This document shows positions 36,386 through 44,381 of a stretch of DNA of 64,000 bases, piece by piece (the stretch's first letter is position 1; the number at the start of each line of letters is the position of its first letter). The translations under genes were made by a program, and so were the position numbers. The notes under the pieces were generated by a model. That model was not told where the DNA came from, ran no database searches, and saw only the letters and a program-made list of their open reading frames with translations. The stretch comes from Ignavibacteria bacterium (GTDB taxonomy: Bacteria > Bacteroidota > Ignavibacteria > Ignavibacteriales > SURF-24): NCBI GenBank assembly GCA_025612375.1, contig JAAXKN010000024.1, forward strand, positions 1-64,000. The letters run 5' to 3'.

Positions 36386-37406
36386 GTAAAAATCCTGCTT
36401 GTTTTGGTACTTCAACAATTATAACTGTTCCCTTTTGCAGGAACGAATCAATTTTTAATTTTCCGTTCAAGGCTTCAGTTCTTTCCTTTATATTCAAAAG
36501 TCCAAGACCATTAGTTTGTCCGTCTATTATTTTATCGGGTTCAAATCCAATGCCGTTATCGGAGAGGAACACCCTGGTAAATTTCTCATTATCAATGAGC
36601 TGCACGCTGAATTCAGTTGCCCTGGAATGCATAACAATATTGTTCAGTGCTTCCTGTATTATTCTATAGAGATAAGTGGCGCATTTCTTATCCATGTTAG
36701 CATCCGTCTGCATGATGTTAACGCTTCCTTTAATGCCGCTTTGCCTGGAGACCTCGTTACAAAGGCTGGTTACTGCAGGCCCCAGGCCCACTTCATCCAG
36801 GATTTTTGGCTTCAGGTTATAGGAAATGTTCTTCAGAACGTTTATTGTACTCTCCAACAGACCGATCGTCTGCTGGTATTCTTCCGACTCCCGGTCGTTA
36901 TCGCGGAGCTTGTTCAGATTCTGCAGCTTTAGACGAACGACAGACAGGTTTTGATTTACTTCATCATAGAGCTGTCTTGCCAGAGTCTGTTTTTCCAGTT
37001 CAGCCTTCTCCCTCAGTACGCCGGCAATTTCTTTATGTCTTCTTTCAGATTCGATCAGCCTTTCTTCCTGCTGTTTTACTTCAGTAATATCATGCAGGTA
37101 AATCTGTGCCATCTGGAGGTATGAGATACCCTGGAAGTAAACGGAATAGTGGCGGCCGTTGATCTTTTCAGAAAAATGAGTTGAGCAGTCGTTTTTGATA
37201 TATTCCCCGAGGTCAAACGGGAATTTTATAAATTCAGTGAGGTTCTTCCTCAGAAGATCGGGTGAAGGATATAAAGCAATAGAGGATTCATTAGCATGAA
37301 TTACCCGGCCCTCGGGATTGATGCTGATTACCGGTTCCGGATTAAAGTCCGACAACAGTGCTGTAAGCTGGGCATCCTTAATATCAAGTTCTTTCATCTG
37401 GAGCAT
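36378..37406 (-). CDS. PAS sensor kinase of HisKA_3 type lacking the phosphoacceptor histidine
   Basis: This 342-residue cytoplasmic protein has no membrane span. A PAS-like domain (about residues 15-110) is followed by a coiled linker, a dimerisation helix and a HATPase domain with N-box EALNNIVMHS, DNGIGFEPD and GLGLLNIKERTEAL. In the dimerisation helix the usual L-H-D-E is QLYDEVNQNL, so Tyr147 (codon TAT) stands where His is phosphorylated in the NarX/DegS group. The ATPase motifs look intact. It may be non-phosphorylating, may act as a phosphatase, or may regulate by binding. Confidence 0.85.
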   Translation of the reverse strand: MLQMKELDIKDAQLTALLSDFNPEPVISINPEGRVIHANESSIALYPSPDLLRKNLTEFIKFPFDLGEYIKNDCSTHFSEKINGRHYSVYFQGISYLQMAQIYLHDITEVKQQEERLIESERRHKEIAGVLREKAELEKQTLARQLYDEVNQNLSVVRLKLQNLNKLRDNDRESEEYQQTIGLLESTINVLKNISYNLKPKILDEVGLGPAVTSLCNEVSRQSGIKGSVNIMQTDANMDKKCATYLYRIIQEALNNIVMHSRATEFSVQLIDNEKFTRVFLSDNGIGFEPDKIIDGQTNGLGLLNIKERTEALNGKLKIDSFLQKGTVIIVEVPKQAGFLHA

Positions 37407-37876
37407 AGTTTCGTTATCTGCAGAAAGTTTATATGCTTTGAGTCAAAATAAAATTCTTTACCGGTCCCCTGTTAAAAAATTGTTTATTTTTTTTAGCTAA
37501 TACTAAATATACGACCTGAAAAATTAAAAAAAATCAGTATTTATACTGATTTTAGGCATAAAGGCATACTGATACGCGATTTCAGCTTAAAATCGCGCTT
37601 TTTCACATATTTTTCTTCAAAAAAAGAGTTTAACGGCCCTCAGCCAGGCATTTTTAGGACGTTTTTTCCGTAAAAGACGCTTCAATTGTGCACATTTCTT
37701 AATCAGTACTCAGTATCTTGTTTCAATTAATGTTAAGGGGTACTGATTTTTTTTGAATATGTGCTCTTTATATTTCTTCCCATAAAAAACCGACATTAAA
37801 TTCTGCTCTTTTTCAAGCCGCCTTTTCAAAGGCAGCATTAAACAAGAGCAAAAGATGTAATAAAATTGCTGGACCC
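37407..37876. promoter_or_regulatory. Long AT-rich divergent regulatory region with repeated AATCAGTA sites
   Basis: This 470-nt gap separates the sensor kinase and the 341-residue unknown protein. It contains an 11-bp perfect inverted repeat (AAAATCAGTAT/ATACTGATTTT, 37530-37553), a further ATACTGAT at 37566-37573, AATCAGTAC at 37701-37709 and its reverse complement GTACTGATT at 37740-37748. A hairpin CGCGATTT/AAATCGCG (37575-37597) followed by CTTTTT could terminate a short plus-strand transcript. The repeated core suggests several binding sites for one regulator. I see no coding frame. Confidence 0.5.
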
Positions 37877-38902
37877 ATGAAAACTGAAAGAAAAAGGAAA
37901 ATTATAAATACGCTTGAGATTCTTGAGAAGGAAAATATTACTCCCGGCGAGTTAAACGAACTTGCAAAATTCTGCTGTAATATTTCCTACATGTTTGTAA
38001 TTAAAAACAGGAACAAGATAACCCCCTGCTTTTTAGGAGGCGAATATAATTACAAGGATTTCGCCATCAGCGCTGTAACCCCCTTATTTTTGCGCAACCA
38101 GCAGAATGAATACTCGATCAGAACTGCTTTTAAGAACTGGGGCAGCCCGATCAGCACCCAGTCTGAGGCCATTGCATTTCTTCATAAGCTCATTAAAAGC
38201 AGGGTTGAGCAGCATCTGTCCGAATCAATAAGAAATTCCGATCCTTACTACATAAAGCTGCAGAGGACAATTTATCATTTTGCCAGGAAGCAGAATTTCA
38301 GGATCATAAAGCACAGCGGCAAAACCTACTTTGCAAAACCGGATGTAACGTTTGCCTGCCGGAAGTTTATTGACGAGGAGGCTTTTGAGTCAATTCCCTA
38401 CTATCTTCTTTCAAACGATGAAACGATCCTGAGAGAAATAGCAGCATTCCTGGAGTCGGAGACAGATTTTGTTCCGGCAATTCCCGTCAATATTCTCATC
38501 AGAAGGCTCAGGTACCTGAGAGGAGACGAAGAGTACGATTGCGAGGTAAACCCCGGGGATAATTCTGAAGCAATAACAGAAAGCCGCATAAATTACATGG
38601 ACGATTCAATCCATGTTAATGATATGATCAGCTATGCGATCTCGAAATCGGCAGCAAAGCTGGATAAATTCTATCTTGGGAAAAACAAATTAAACAGCCA
38701 TGAGGCCGGATCGCTGAAGGCCGCAATAGCTGATATGGCCTGGGATATTAAGCACGGCTTTTCATGCCACGGGCTGCATAGCTATCTGGATACACACATG
38801 GAATCCTTAAGCCGTGAAGATTATGAACAGAAGTATCAGAATATACTTGAATACCTGCTTAAGACGATTAAAACGACGATTGCCCAGAGCATGGTAAACT
38901 AG
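37877..38902 (+). CDS. Unrecognised 341-residue protein
   Basis: A soluble, basic and largely helical protein that I cannot place in a family. Visible features are a charged N-terminus (KTERKRKIINTLEILEKENITPGELNELAKFCC), a middle part resembling short degenerate repeats, and a C-terminal helical stretch after residue 240. It has no signal peptide and no membrane segment. The clusters AKFCCNIS and the lone Cys near DVTFACRKF do not form an obvious metal site. It is preceded by a long regulatory gap and followed by two small paralogous genes on the same strand, so a small operon is plausible. Confidence 0.6.
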   Translation: MKTERKRKIINTLEILEKENITPGELNELAKFCCNISYMFVIKNRNKITPCFLGGEYNYKDFAISAVTPLFLRNQQNEYSIRTAFKNWGSPISTQSEAIAFLHKLIKSRVEQHLSESIRNSDPYYIKLQRTIYHFARKQNFRIIKHSGKTYFAKPDVTFACRKFIDEEAFESIPYYLLSNDETILREIAAFLESETDFVPAIPVNILIRRLRYLRGDEEYDCEVNPGDNSEAITESRINYMDDSIHVNDMISYAISKSAAKLDKFYLGKNKLNSHEAGSLKAAIADMAWDIKHGFSCHGLHSYLDTHMESLSREDYEQKYQNILEYLLKTIKTTIAQSMVN

Positions 38903-38939
38903 CAGACAGGGAAAGAAGAGTTAAAAAGAAAGCCCCATT

Positions 38940-39206
38940 ATGAAAAGAGCCATGATGACAATTGATTTTGACGGGAGCGCGACCTTTGAGCAAAGCAGAA
39001 GTTTTTCCAATGAACTCCTCAGGCGCGACTGGCAGAAGCTTGATAAATTAAACACAGTATGGCAGACCATCTTTGAAGAGGGCCTGTCCGGAGAAAACAT
39101 TTTCGATGTAATTAAATCAGATATAAATTTTGCTCTCGATAAGGCCGGAATAAAAAAGATCAAAGCAGAAATCTATCTGGGAAGTTCAAAATTTATTCTT
39201 GCCTGA
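38940..39206 (+). CDS. Small unknown protein, paralogue A
   Basis: This 88-residue protein shares a pattern with the next gene: a beta start (MMTIDFDGSATFEQSRSF), then NELLRRDWQKLDKLNTVW, a hydrophobic-acidic stretch, an Asp/Ile helix (IFDVIKSDINFALDKAGI) and a final beta strand. There is no membrane segment or signal. It begins 37 nt after the preceding unknown gene. The function is unknown; the double occurrence argues that both frames are real genes. Confidence 0.55.
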   Translation: MKRAMMTIDFDGSATFEQSRSFSNELLRRDWQKLDKLNTVWQTIFEEGLSGENIFDVIKSDINFALDKAGIKKIKAEIYLGSSKFILA

Positions 39207-39247
39207 TCAGAATGAATCAGAGCCGCATATGATTGGAACCGGAGAAA

Positions 39248-39535
39248 ATGGAAATAAAAGCAGTACTAAAAATTGATCTGCCGGGAGATCCCACAATAAA
39301 ACAGTGCAGGGATTTTTATCAGGAATTGTCGGAAAGGAACTGGCAGAAGATGACAAATGAGGAAGCAAGGTTCATTGTAGTCTACAATAATCTGCTTTCT
39401 TACGAAGAAGCGCTTGATGCAATTAAAAAAGAGATTTCTCAGGCATCCAGGATCTCAGGCATTGCGAGGTACGGCACTCTTGTGCATTTCATTGAAAATA
39501 ATACGGTGGTTTTTTTCTGCGGCAAAGCAGACTAG
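39248..39535 (+). CDS. Small unknown protein, paralogue B
   Basis: This 95-residue protein is a diverged copy of its upstream neighbour. It aligns in order: KAVLKIDLPGDPTIKQCRDFYQEL, ERNWQKMTNEEARF, EEALDAIKKEISQASRISGI and a final beta strand LVHFIENNTVVFF. The start is the ATG at 39248, with GGAG 4 nt upstream, rather than the TTG at 39233. It is followed by an inverted repeat at 39575-39608. No known family is recognised. Confidence 0.55.
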   Translation: MEIKAVLKIDLPGDPTIKQCRDFYQELSERNWQKMTNEEARFIVVYNNLLSYEEALDAIKKEISQASRISGIARYGTLVHFIENNTVVFFCGKAD

Positions 39536-39574
39536 AAAGAAAACGGTTTTAAGGTTTGACACTACCCCATACAA

Positions 39575-39608
39575 TAATCCGGCGGATCGATTCTGGTTCG
39601 CCGGATTA
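39575..39608. repeat. Inverted repeat with CCGGCG core, copy 1
   Basis: A 10-bp perfect stem (TAATCCGGCG with CGCCGGATTA) encloses 14 nt. It shares the CGGCGGA core with the hairpin at 40738-40769, and the two flank the outer-membrane protein gene. It lacks a T-run, so it could be a terminator helped by Rho or a REP-like unit. Confidence 0.55.
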
Positions 39609-39710
39609 AGCAAACACACACATCTATCCCCTTCCGTTTAATATTTGTCAGGCAACAGTAGTTTTACTAAATTTAACCCGCGATGTTACAGCTTTAAGGA
39701 ATATCCGAAT

Positions 39711-40727
39711 ATGAAGAGGTCACTTGTTTTACTTTTATTCTGCTTCACATTATTATTCCAGGGGTTTTCTTACGCACAGAATATTTACGGCGGCATCAGG
39801 CTTGAGCCGAACTTCCTGGTAACAGACCTTTCAGTGCGCCAGGCCCCTTTTAACTTAGAACCCGCGATAAGCCTGGGTATAAAGCTCAGAGACAAATTTT
39901 CCCTGGAGGGAAGGTGGGGACTTCTATTTGCAGGTGACTTCAGCGGCGAGCAGTACGGGCTTTATGCCAGAGGAAATATACTGCAGGATAACTTCTACGC
40001 CTTAGGCGGAATAAACTTTCACAGCTATTTCGGATACCAAGGCCAGGACGGTACGGGAAGAGACGAATTCCATACGCTGCTCGGGGCTGGAATAGGTTTT
40101 AATGCTACGGAAAAATTTACAGTTGAGCTTCATTACTACAAAACGCTGAACGAAAAGTTCTTCCGGAGTTATTATCTGGACGAAAACATGGAGCGCCAAA
40201 CCGATTACCAGAAGCTTTATCACATCATAAAACTAAGCCTGGGTTATAATTTTAATTTAGCCTCAGCTCCAGGGAAAGAAAAAAGCACTATAGAAAAAGA
40301 GGAAAGCGCGGTTGAAACTCTGAAAGAAAAAAGACACCTCTTTCTGGCAGGCGGAACAGGATACCCGGACCTTCTTCATACACAGCTGGGCTATCAGATT
40401 CTGGATTACCTGAGTGTAGCCGGAGTGCTCAACTGGAATGTTTATTCAAACCCCAAATTCAAGGAATTCTCTGCCGGCATGAAGCTGACAGGCTACTTTT
40501 CGGGTCCCGGCTTTAACAACGTCTCTGTTGAGTACAGCAGAGAGCTGGCCAACTTTTTCAGCAGCAGCAAGGAAGGCATTACAGTAATGACTGTGGGCGG
40601 CGATAACATTATTCCGGACAGATATTTTCACTTCTTCTGGGCAGCAGGACTAATGACGAGCAATAGCAACGGAAGCTTCAGAGGAGGTTTTCCGGTCTTT
40701 AAGGTAGGCACAAACTTAAACTTTTAA
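39711..40727 (+). CDS. Outer-membrane beta-barrel-like protein, function unknown
   Basis: This 338-residue protein has a signal peptide (residues 1-23, ending FSYAQ) and then alternating hydrophobic and polar strands rich in Tyr, Phe and Gly (GLYARGNIL, YALGGINFHSYF, AGIGFNATEKFTVELHYYK). It divides into two halves around residue 210, each a small barrel-like unit separated by a Lys/Glu-rich linker (KEKSTIEKEESAVETLKEK). I chose the ATG at 39711, with AAGGA upstream, because it starts the signal peptide. Its 3' side ends at a strong hairpin. Confidence 0.65.
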   Translation: MKRSLVLLLFCFTLLFQGFSYAQNIYGGIRLEPNFLVTDLSVRQAPFNLEPAISLGIKLRDKFSLEGRWGLLFAGDFSGEQYGLYARGNILQDNFYALGGINFHSYFGYQGQDGTGRDEFHTLLGAGIGFNATEKFTVELHYYKTLNEKFFRSYYLDENMERQTDYQKLYHIIKLSLGYNFNLASAPGKEKSTIEKEESAVETLKEKRHLFLAGGTGYPDLLHTQLGYQILDYLSVAGVLNWNVYSNPKFKEFSAGMKLTGYFSGPGFNNVSVEYSRELANFFSSSKEGITVMTVGGDNIIPDRYFHFFWAAGLMTSNSNGSFRGGFPVFKVGTNLNF

Positions 40728-40737
40728 CCATTAAGAC

Positions 40738-40769
40738 ATTCGGCGGACCCGTTAGCGGGTCCGCCGAAT
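40738..40769. terminator. Perfect GC-rich hairpin between convergent genes (inverted repeat copy 2)
   Basis: A 14-bp perfect stem (ATTCGGCGGACCCG with CGGGTCCGCCGAAT) has a TTAG loop. It lies between the barrel gene and the convergent GH13 gene. Its core resembles the inverted repeat at 39575-39608. The symmetry suits bidirectional termination, though the T-tract is short. Confidence 0.6.
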
Positions 40770-40783
40770 TAAACAAACAAAAA

Positions 40784-42178
40784 TTATTTTCCGCTTACAT
40801 ACACCCTGTATTCCCACGGGTTTAGTTTTAACGTCTCTTTTTCGGCAAAGGGCTTCCTGTCATTTGTAAAGAGTTCAGTGTAGCTTCCCTTCAAGCCTGG
40901 GCCATTTAGCTGAGCCTCTTTGTTTTCACCTGTAAGGTTAACTACAACAAGTATCTTATCTTTGCCTCTTTGCCTTGTAAAAGCGTATACAGCCTTATCG
41001 TCTCTGGAAGAAAGGAGCTGCATCTGCCCGCCTTCAACTCCGTTGGCAAGGGCCTTATTCACGAGCTTTAATTTAATTAATGCGGTATAGAACCCTCTGT
41101 ACTCGGAATCCTTCCAGTCGATAGGATCCTTTTCAAAGAATGCGAGGCGTTTATTTAAGCCTGCTTCCTGGCCGCTATAGATGAGCGGCATACTCTGCGG
41201 AAGAGTAAACGTAAGCACACTGAAAGCCTCAACGCCCCCTTTCATGCGTTCAAACTCGGTACCGTTCCAGGAATTTTCATCGTGGTTGGTTGTAAAATAC
41301 ATCCTGTAGGCGTCACGTGGGTAAAGGCTGTCCTGTCTTGCAAGATAATTATTAATGGCAGAAGCGTAATTTCTTCCCTGTGCTATATCGTTCATGAGGT
41401 GGTGCAGATCCCAGCCGTAAGTCATGTCGAAAGCATTCCTGTGGAGTTCGGCGTTTTCAGCCTCAGCCAGCATAAAGACCGGCTTAACCTTATCGAGTTC
41501 TTTGCGGGCTTCATCCCAGAACGGGGTCGGGACCATTCCTGCCACGTCGCAGCGGAAGCCGTCAATGCCTCCCTCTTTAACCCAGAACTTAAGTGCTCCG
41601 ATCATATATTTCCGGAGGTCCTTGTTATCGAAATCGAGCTGAATGACGTCTGTCCAGTCCCTTACAGGAGCCACAAAATTTCCTATGGAATCCTTTCTGA
41701 AGAATTCCGGATGGGTTTTGGTAAGCACATTATCCCAGGAGGTATGGTTTGCCACCCAGTCGATTATAATTTTCATACCCAGCTTATGGGTTCTGCCAAC
41801 GAGCGACTTAAAGTCCTTCATTGTACCATATTCAGGGTTAACAGCCATATAGTCTTTTACGGCATAGTAGCTGCCGAGTGATCCCTTGCGGTTTTTTTCG
41901 CCTATCGGATTAACCGGCATAAGCCAGAGGATACCCACTCCCATATTTTTAAGTTTAGGGAGTTCACGCTCCAGCTCCTTAAAAGTGCCGCTTTTTGTAT
42001 ACTGGCGAATATTCACCTCATATATCATTTTGTTGCGCGTCCATGCAGGGTGTTTTACAGAAGTCTTTACCGCCTGGGCAGATATGTCCTGAATACTTAT
42101 GAAAAGGATTAAGAGAACCAGTATGTATCCGGCCATAATCTTTGAAAAGTTTTTAACAGGGTATTTCTTTTGAATCAT
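40784..42178 (-). CDS. Extracytoplasmic GH13 alpha-amylase family enzyme
   Basis: This 464-residue glycoside hydrolase carries a signal peptide (residues about 1-35, hydrophobic YILVLLILFISI, ending DISAQA). It shows the GH13 regions: I DWVANHTSWD with Asp140, II GFRCDVAGM with nucleophile Asp211, III LAEAEN with acid Glu239, and IV TTNHDENSW with Asp300. It should cleave or rearrange alpha-glucans outside the cytoplasm; the subfamily is unclear, and a maltogenic or periplasmic amylase role is reasonable. The ATG at 42178 has AGGAG 6 nt upstream, so the longer frame is rejected. Confidence 0.9.
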   Translation of the reverse strand: MIQKKYPVKNFSKIMAGYILVLLILFISIQDISAQAVKTSVKHPAWTRNKMIYEVNIRQYTKSGTFKELERELPKLKNMGVGILWLMPVNPIGEKNRKGSLGSYYAVKDYMAVNPEYGTMKDFKSLVGRTHKLGMKIIIDWVANHTSWDNVLTKTHPEFFRKDSIGNFVAPVRDWTDVIQLDFDNKDLRKYMIGALKFWVKEGGIDGFRCDVAGMVPTPFWDEARKELDKVKPVFMLAEAENAELHRNAFDMTYGWDLHHLMNDIAQGRNYASAINNYLARQDSLYPRDAYRMYFTTNHDENSWNGTEFERMKGGVEAFSVLTFTLPQSMPLIYSGQEAGLNKRLAFFEKDPIDWKDSEYRGFYTALIKLKLVNKALANGVEGGQMQLLSSRDDKAVYAFTRQRGKDKILVVVNLTGENKEAQLNGPGLKGSYTELFTNDRKPFAEKETLKLNPWEYRVYVSGK

Positions 42179-42315
42179 GAGAATCTCCTGGTTGCTAAGA
42201 TATTGGATTTTGAGAGTGTGCAAAGAGTCTGCACTAAAATAAGAAAAAACGGGCAATCAAGATAGAATAGAATTTCCGAAAAGGTTTTAAGCAAAATGGT
42301 TTTAAGCAAAAGGTT

Positions 42316-43029
42316 TTAAGGAGTAAAGCCCTCAAATATGATGTTGTCGCAGTAGAAGCTAGCGTTATTGTATTCCTCCCTGCTCTTTGCGGTATAGCCT
42401 ATTACCGGGACGCCGTTCAGGCGGAAGCTATTGACCCTTTTTGCGGGCAGGTATCTTATATCATATGCAATAAAGTCGGGGCGGCAGAGCCGTGAGAACA
42501 GGTGTCCTCTTAAGAATGCTCTTCTGCTGAGCGCGCGTGCTGCGCCAAAGGCTCCCGAGAGCTGTCCGCGTATAATTCCGGGGGCATTATCCCTGAACCA
42601 TTTGACCACAAGAGGGTTAAATGATTCTATGGCATATTCTCCCTTATAGACCGAGAGGAGGTTCAAAAGGCGGTTTTCCAGCTGTCCGACGCCTCTTCTG
42701 TTCTTAATTTCTATCAGGAGCGGAACCTTCCCGTTAACAAGGTTAAGGACTTCCGAAAGGAGGGGAATATATTCATCTGTTCCGAGCAGGCGGATACTTC
42801 TGACATCTTTTGAAGTTTTTTTCAGTATTGAGCCCTTCTCACCCGTCATTCTGGAAAGGTATATGTCATGGAAGACGCAAATATAGCCGTCCTTTAAGAG
42901 TCTGACATCCAGTTCAATAGGATATCCCGCCTCAATAGAGCGCCTGAAAGCTTCCATAGAGTTTTCGGGTACGGTTATATTATCGTGCAGCCCGCGATGG
43001 GTAATAGGAGTATTTAGAAGCCAGTCCAT
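42316..43029 (-). CDS. Glycerophosphodiester phosphodiesterase
   Basis: This 237-residue cytoplasmic-type GDPD-fold enzyme has ITHRGLH at the N-terminus, NSMEAFRRSIEAG, then IELDVRLLKDGYICVFHDI supplying the metal and catalytic residues, and a later LIEIKNR strand. It hydrolyses glycerophosphodiesters such as glycerophosphoethanolamine to glycerol-3-phosphate and an alcohol. The length is near that of the small UgpQ-like type. No signal peptide is seen. It is probably expressed with its neighbour on the same strand, although the gap to the aldolase gene is 90 nt. Confidence 0.85.
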   Translation of the reverse strand: MDWLLNTPITHRGLHDNITVPENSMEAFRRSIEAGYPIELDVRLLKDGYICVFHDIYLSRMTGEKGSILKKTSKDVRSIRLLGTDEYIPLLSEVLNLVNGKVPLLIEIKNRRGVGQLENRLLNLLSVYKGEYAIESFNPLVVKWFRDNAPGIIRGQLSGAFGAARALSRRAFLRGHLFSRLCRPDFIAYDIRYLPAKRVNSFRLNGVPVIGYTAKSREEYNNASFYCDNIIFEGFTP

Positions 43030-43118
43030 TTTTGTTTACAAATTTCAAAACCTGCAGTTAATAAAAAGCACAGCCATAAAGAAATTACGGCTGTGCCCCA
43101 AATAAATCAATGACAGAA

Positions 43119-44150
43119 TTATCTGCCTAAAGTAGTACCTTCTCCGCAAAGGTCCTTAACGGCACGAATTACTCTTTCCTTCATTCCTGTTTCAGCTTTT
43201 TTCAGGTAAGCGCGGGGATCGTAAACTTTCTTATTACCAACTTCGCCTTCAACTTTAAGGACTCCGTCGTAATTTTTGAAGAAGTGGTCGACCATCGGGC
43301 GTGTAAAGGCGTACTGAGTATCAGTATCGACGTTCATTTTAATTACGCCGTACTCGAGAGTTTCCCTGATTTCTTCGAGTGAAGAGCCGCTGCCGCCGTG
43401 GAATACGAGGTCAAAGGAGGCATCCTTACCGAATGCAGCTGCTGTGGCATCCTGCCCCTGTTTGAGGATAATGGGGCGGAGTTTTACGTTACCCGGTTTA
43501 TAAACGCCGTGAACGTTGCCGAAAGTAGCAGCGAACATGAATCTTGCACCCTTAACAGATGAGAGGCGTCTGTAGACCTCAACCATATCTGCAGGAGTTG
43601 TATAAAGTTTTTCAGCAGGGGCGCCTTCGTTGTTAACGCCGTCTTCTTCACCGCCGACAACGCCGGCTTCAACTTCAAGAATAATTCCCAGTTCTGCGCA
43701 TTCTTTCAGGAGTTCAACTGCTATGTCCATGTTTTCCTTTAACGGGAGTTCACTTCCGTCGAACATGTGTGAGTTAAACAGCGGTTTTAATCCCTGAGCG
43801 ACTCTTTTGCGTGATTCTGCGATCAGAGGCCTTACGAAAGAATCAAGTTTCTTAGCCGGGCAGTGGTCTGTATGCAGAGCTACGTTAATGTCGTATTTTT
43901 CAGCTATAAGGTGAACGTGCTGTGCAATTGACATTGCACCTAAGGCAGCATCCTTAACAGCCTGTCCTGAGGCAAACTCACCGCCGCCTGTGGAAACCTG
44001 AATTATACCATCGCTCTTTGTTTCTGCAAGTGCAGCAAGCACAGCGTTTGCCGTAGCTTCAGAGGTAACGTTTATTGCAGGGTAAGCAAATTTATTTTTC
44101 TTTGCGTTATCCAGCATTTCGCAATATTTCTTATAATCTACAACGGGCAT
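43119..44150 (-). CDS. fbaA: Class II fructose-bisphosphate aldolase
   Basis: This 343-residue zinc-dependent aldolase cleaves fructose-1,6-bisphosphate to glyceraldehyde-3-phosphate and dihydroxyacetone phosphate in glycolysis and gluconeogenesis. NVTSEATANAVL and VALHTDHCPAKKL supply the zinc-ligand region (the His pair in HTDHC). LEVEAGVVGGEEDG follows, with LVFHGGSGS for phosphate binding and INVDTD-like IKMNVDTDTQYAF near the end. The pattern is that of the E. coli FbaA (class IIA) subgroup. AGGAG precedes the ATG. It faces the HAD hydrolase gene divergently. Confidence 0.9.
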   Translation of the reverse strand: MPVVDYKKYCEMLDNAKKNKFAYPAINVTSEATANAVLAALAETKSDGIIQVSTGGGEFASGQAVKDAALGAMSIAQHVHLIAEKYDINVALHTDHCPAKKLDSFVRPLIAESRKRVAQGLKPLFNSHMFDGSELPLKENMDIAVELLKECAELGIILEVEAGVVGGEEDGVNNEGAPAEKLYTTPADMVEVYRRLSSVKGARFMFAATFGNVHGVYKPGNVKLRPIILKQGQDATAAAFGKDASFDLVFHGGSGSSLEEIRETLEYGVIKMNVDTDTQYAFTRPMVDHFFKNYDGVLKVEGEVGNKKVYDPRAYLKKAETGMKERVIRAVKDLCGEGTTLGR

Positions 44151-44381
44151 ATTAACACTCCTATTGGATTTATTTGATTATATTTCTGATTTTAATAGCT
44201 AAAATCTTTTCTTCTTGCCTAAAATTAAACGTTAAACTTAGTTATAATTTGATATTTTTGCAAGGATGAAACCTTATAACATTACAAACTTGGAATTATT
44301 GTGAAAAAATGGAATAAATTTTAAGCTTAAGTTGTTATTAATGGAGTTATTTCAAACATTCAAAGAAAATTACGGAATTAT

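Noticed and set aside
37575-37602. Hairpin with T-run read as the terminator of an annotated gene
   Set aside because: No gene on the plus strand ends before it. It may belong to an unseen short RNA, so it is listed only as part of the regulatory region.
39414-39641. Overlapping 75-residue frame within small paralogue B
   Set aside because: It overlaps a gene with a clear paralogue and ribosome site, and its composition is that of an out-of-frame translation.
41282-41881. 199-residue open frame opposite the GH13 gene
   Set aside because: The GH13 gene has all catalytic residues and a strong ribosome site, whereas this frame has neither motif nor ribosome site.
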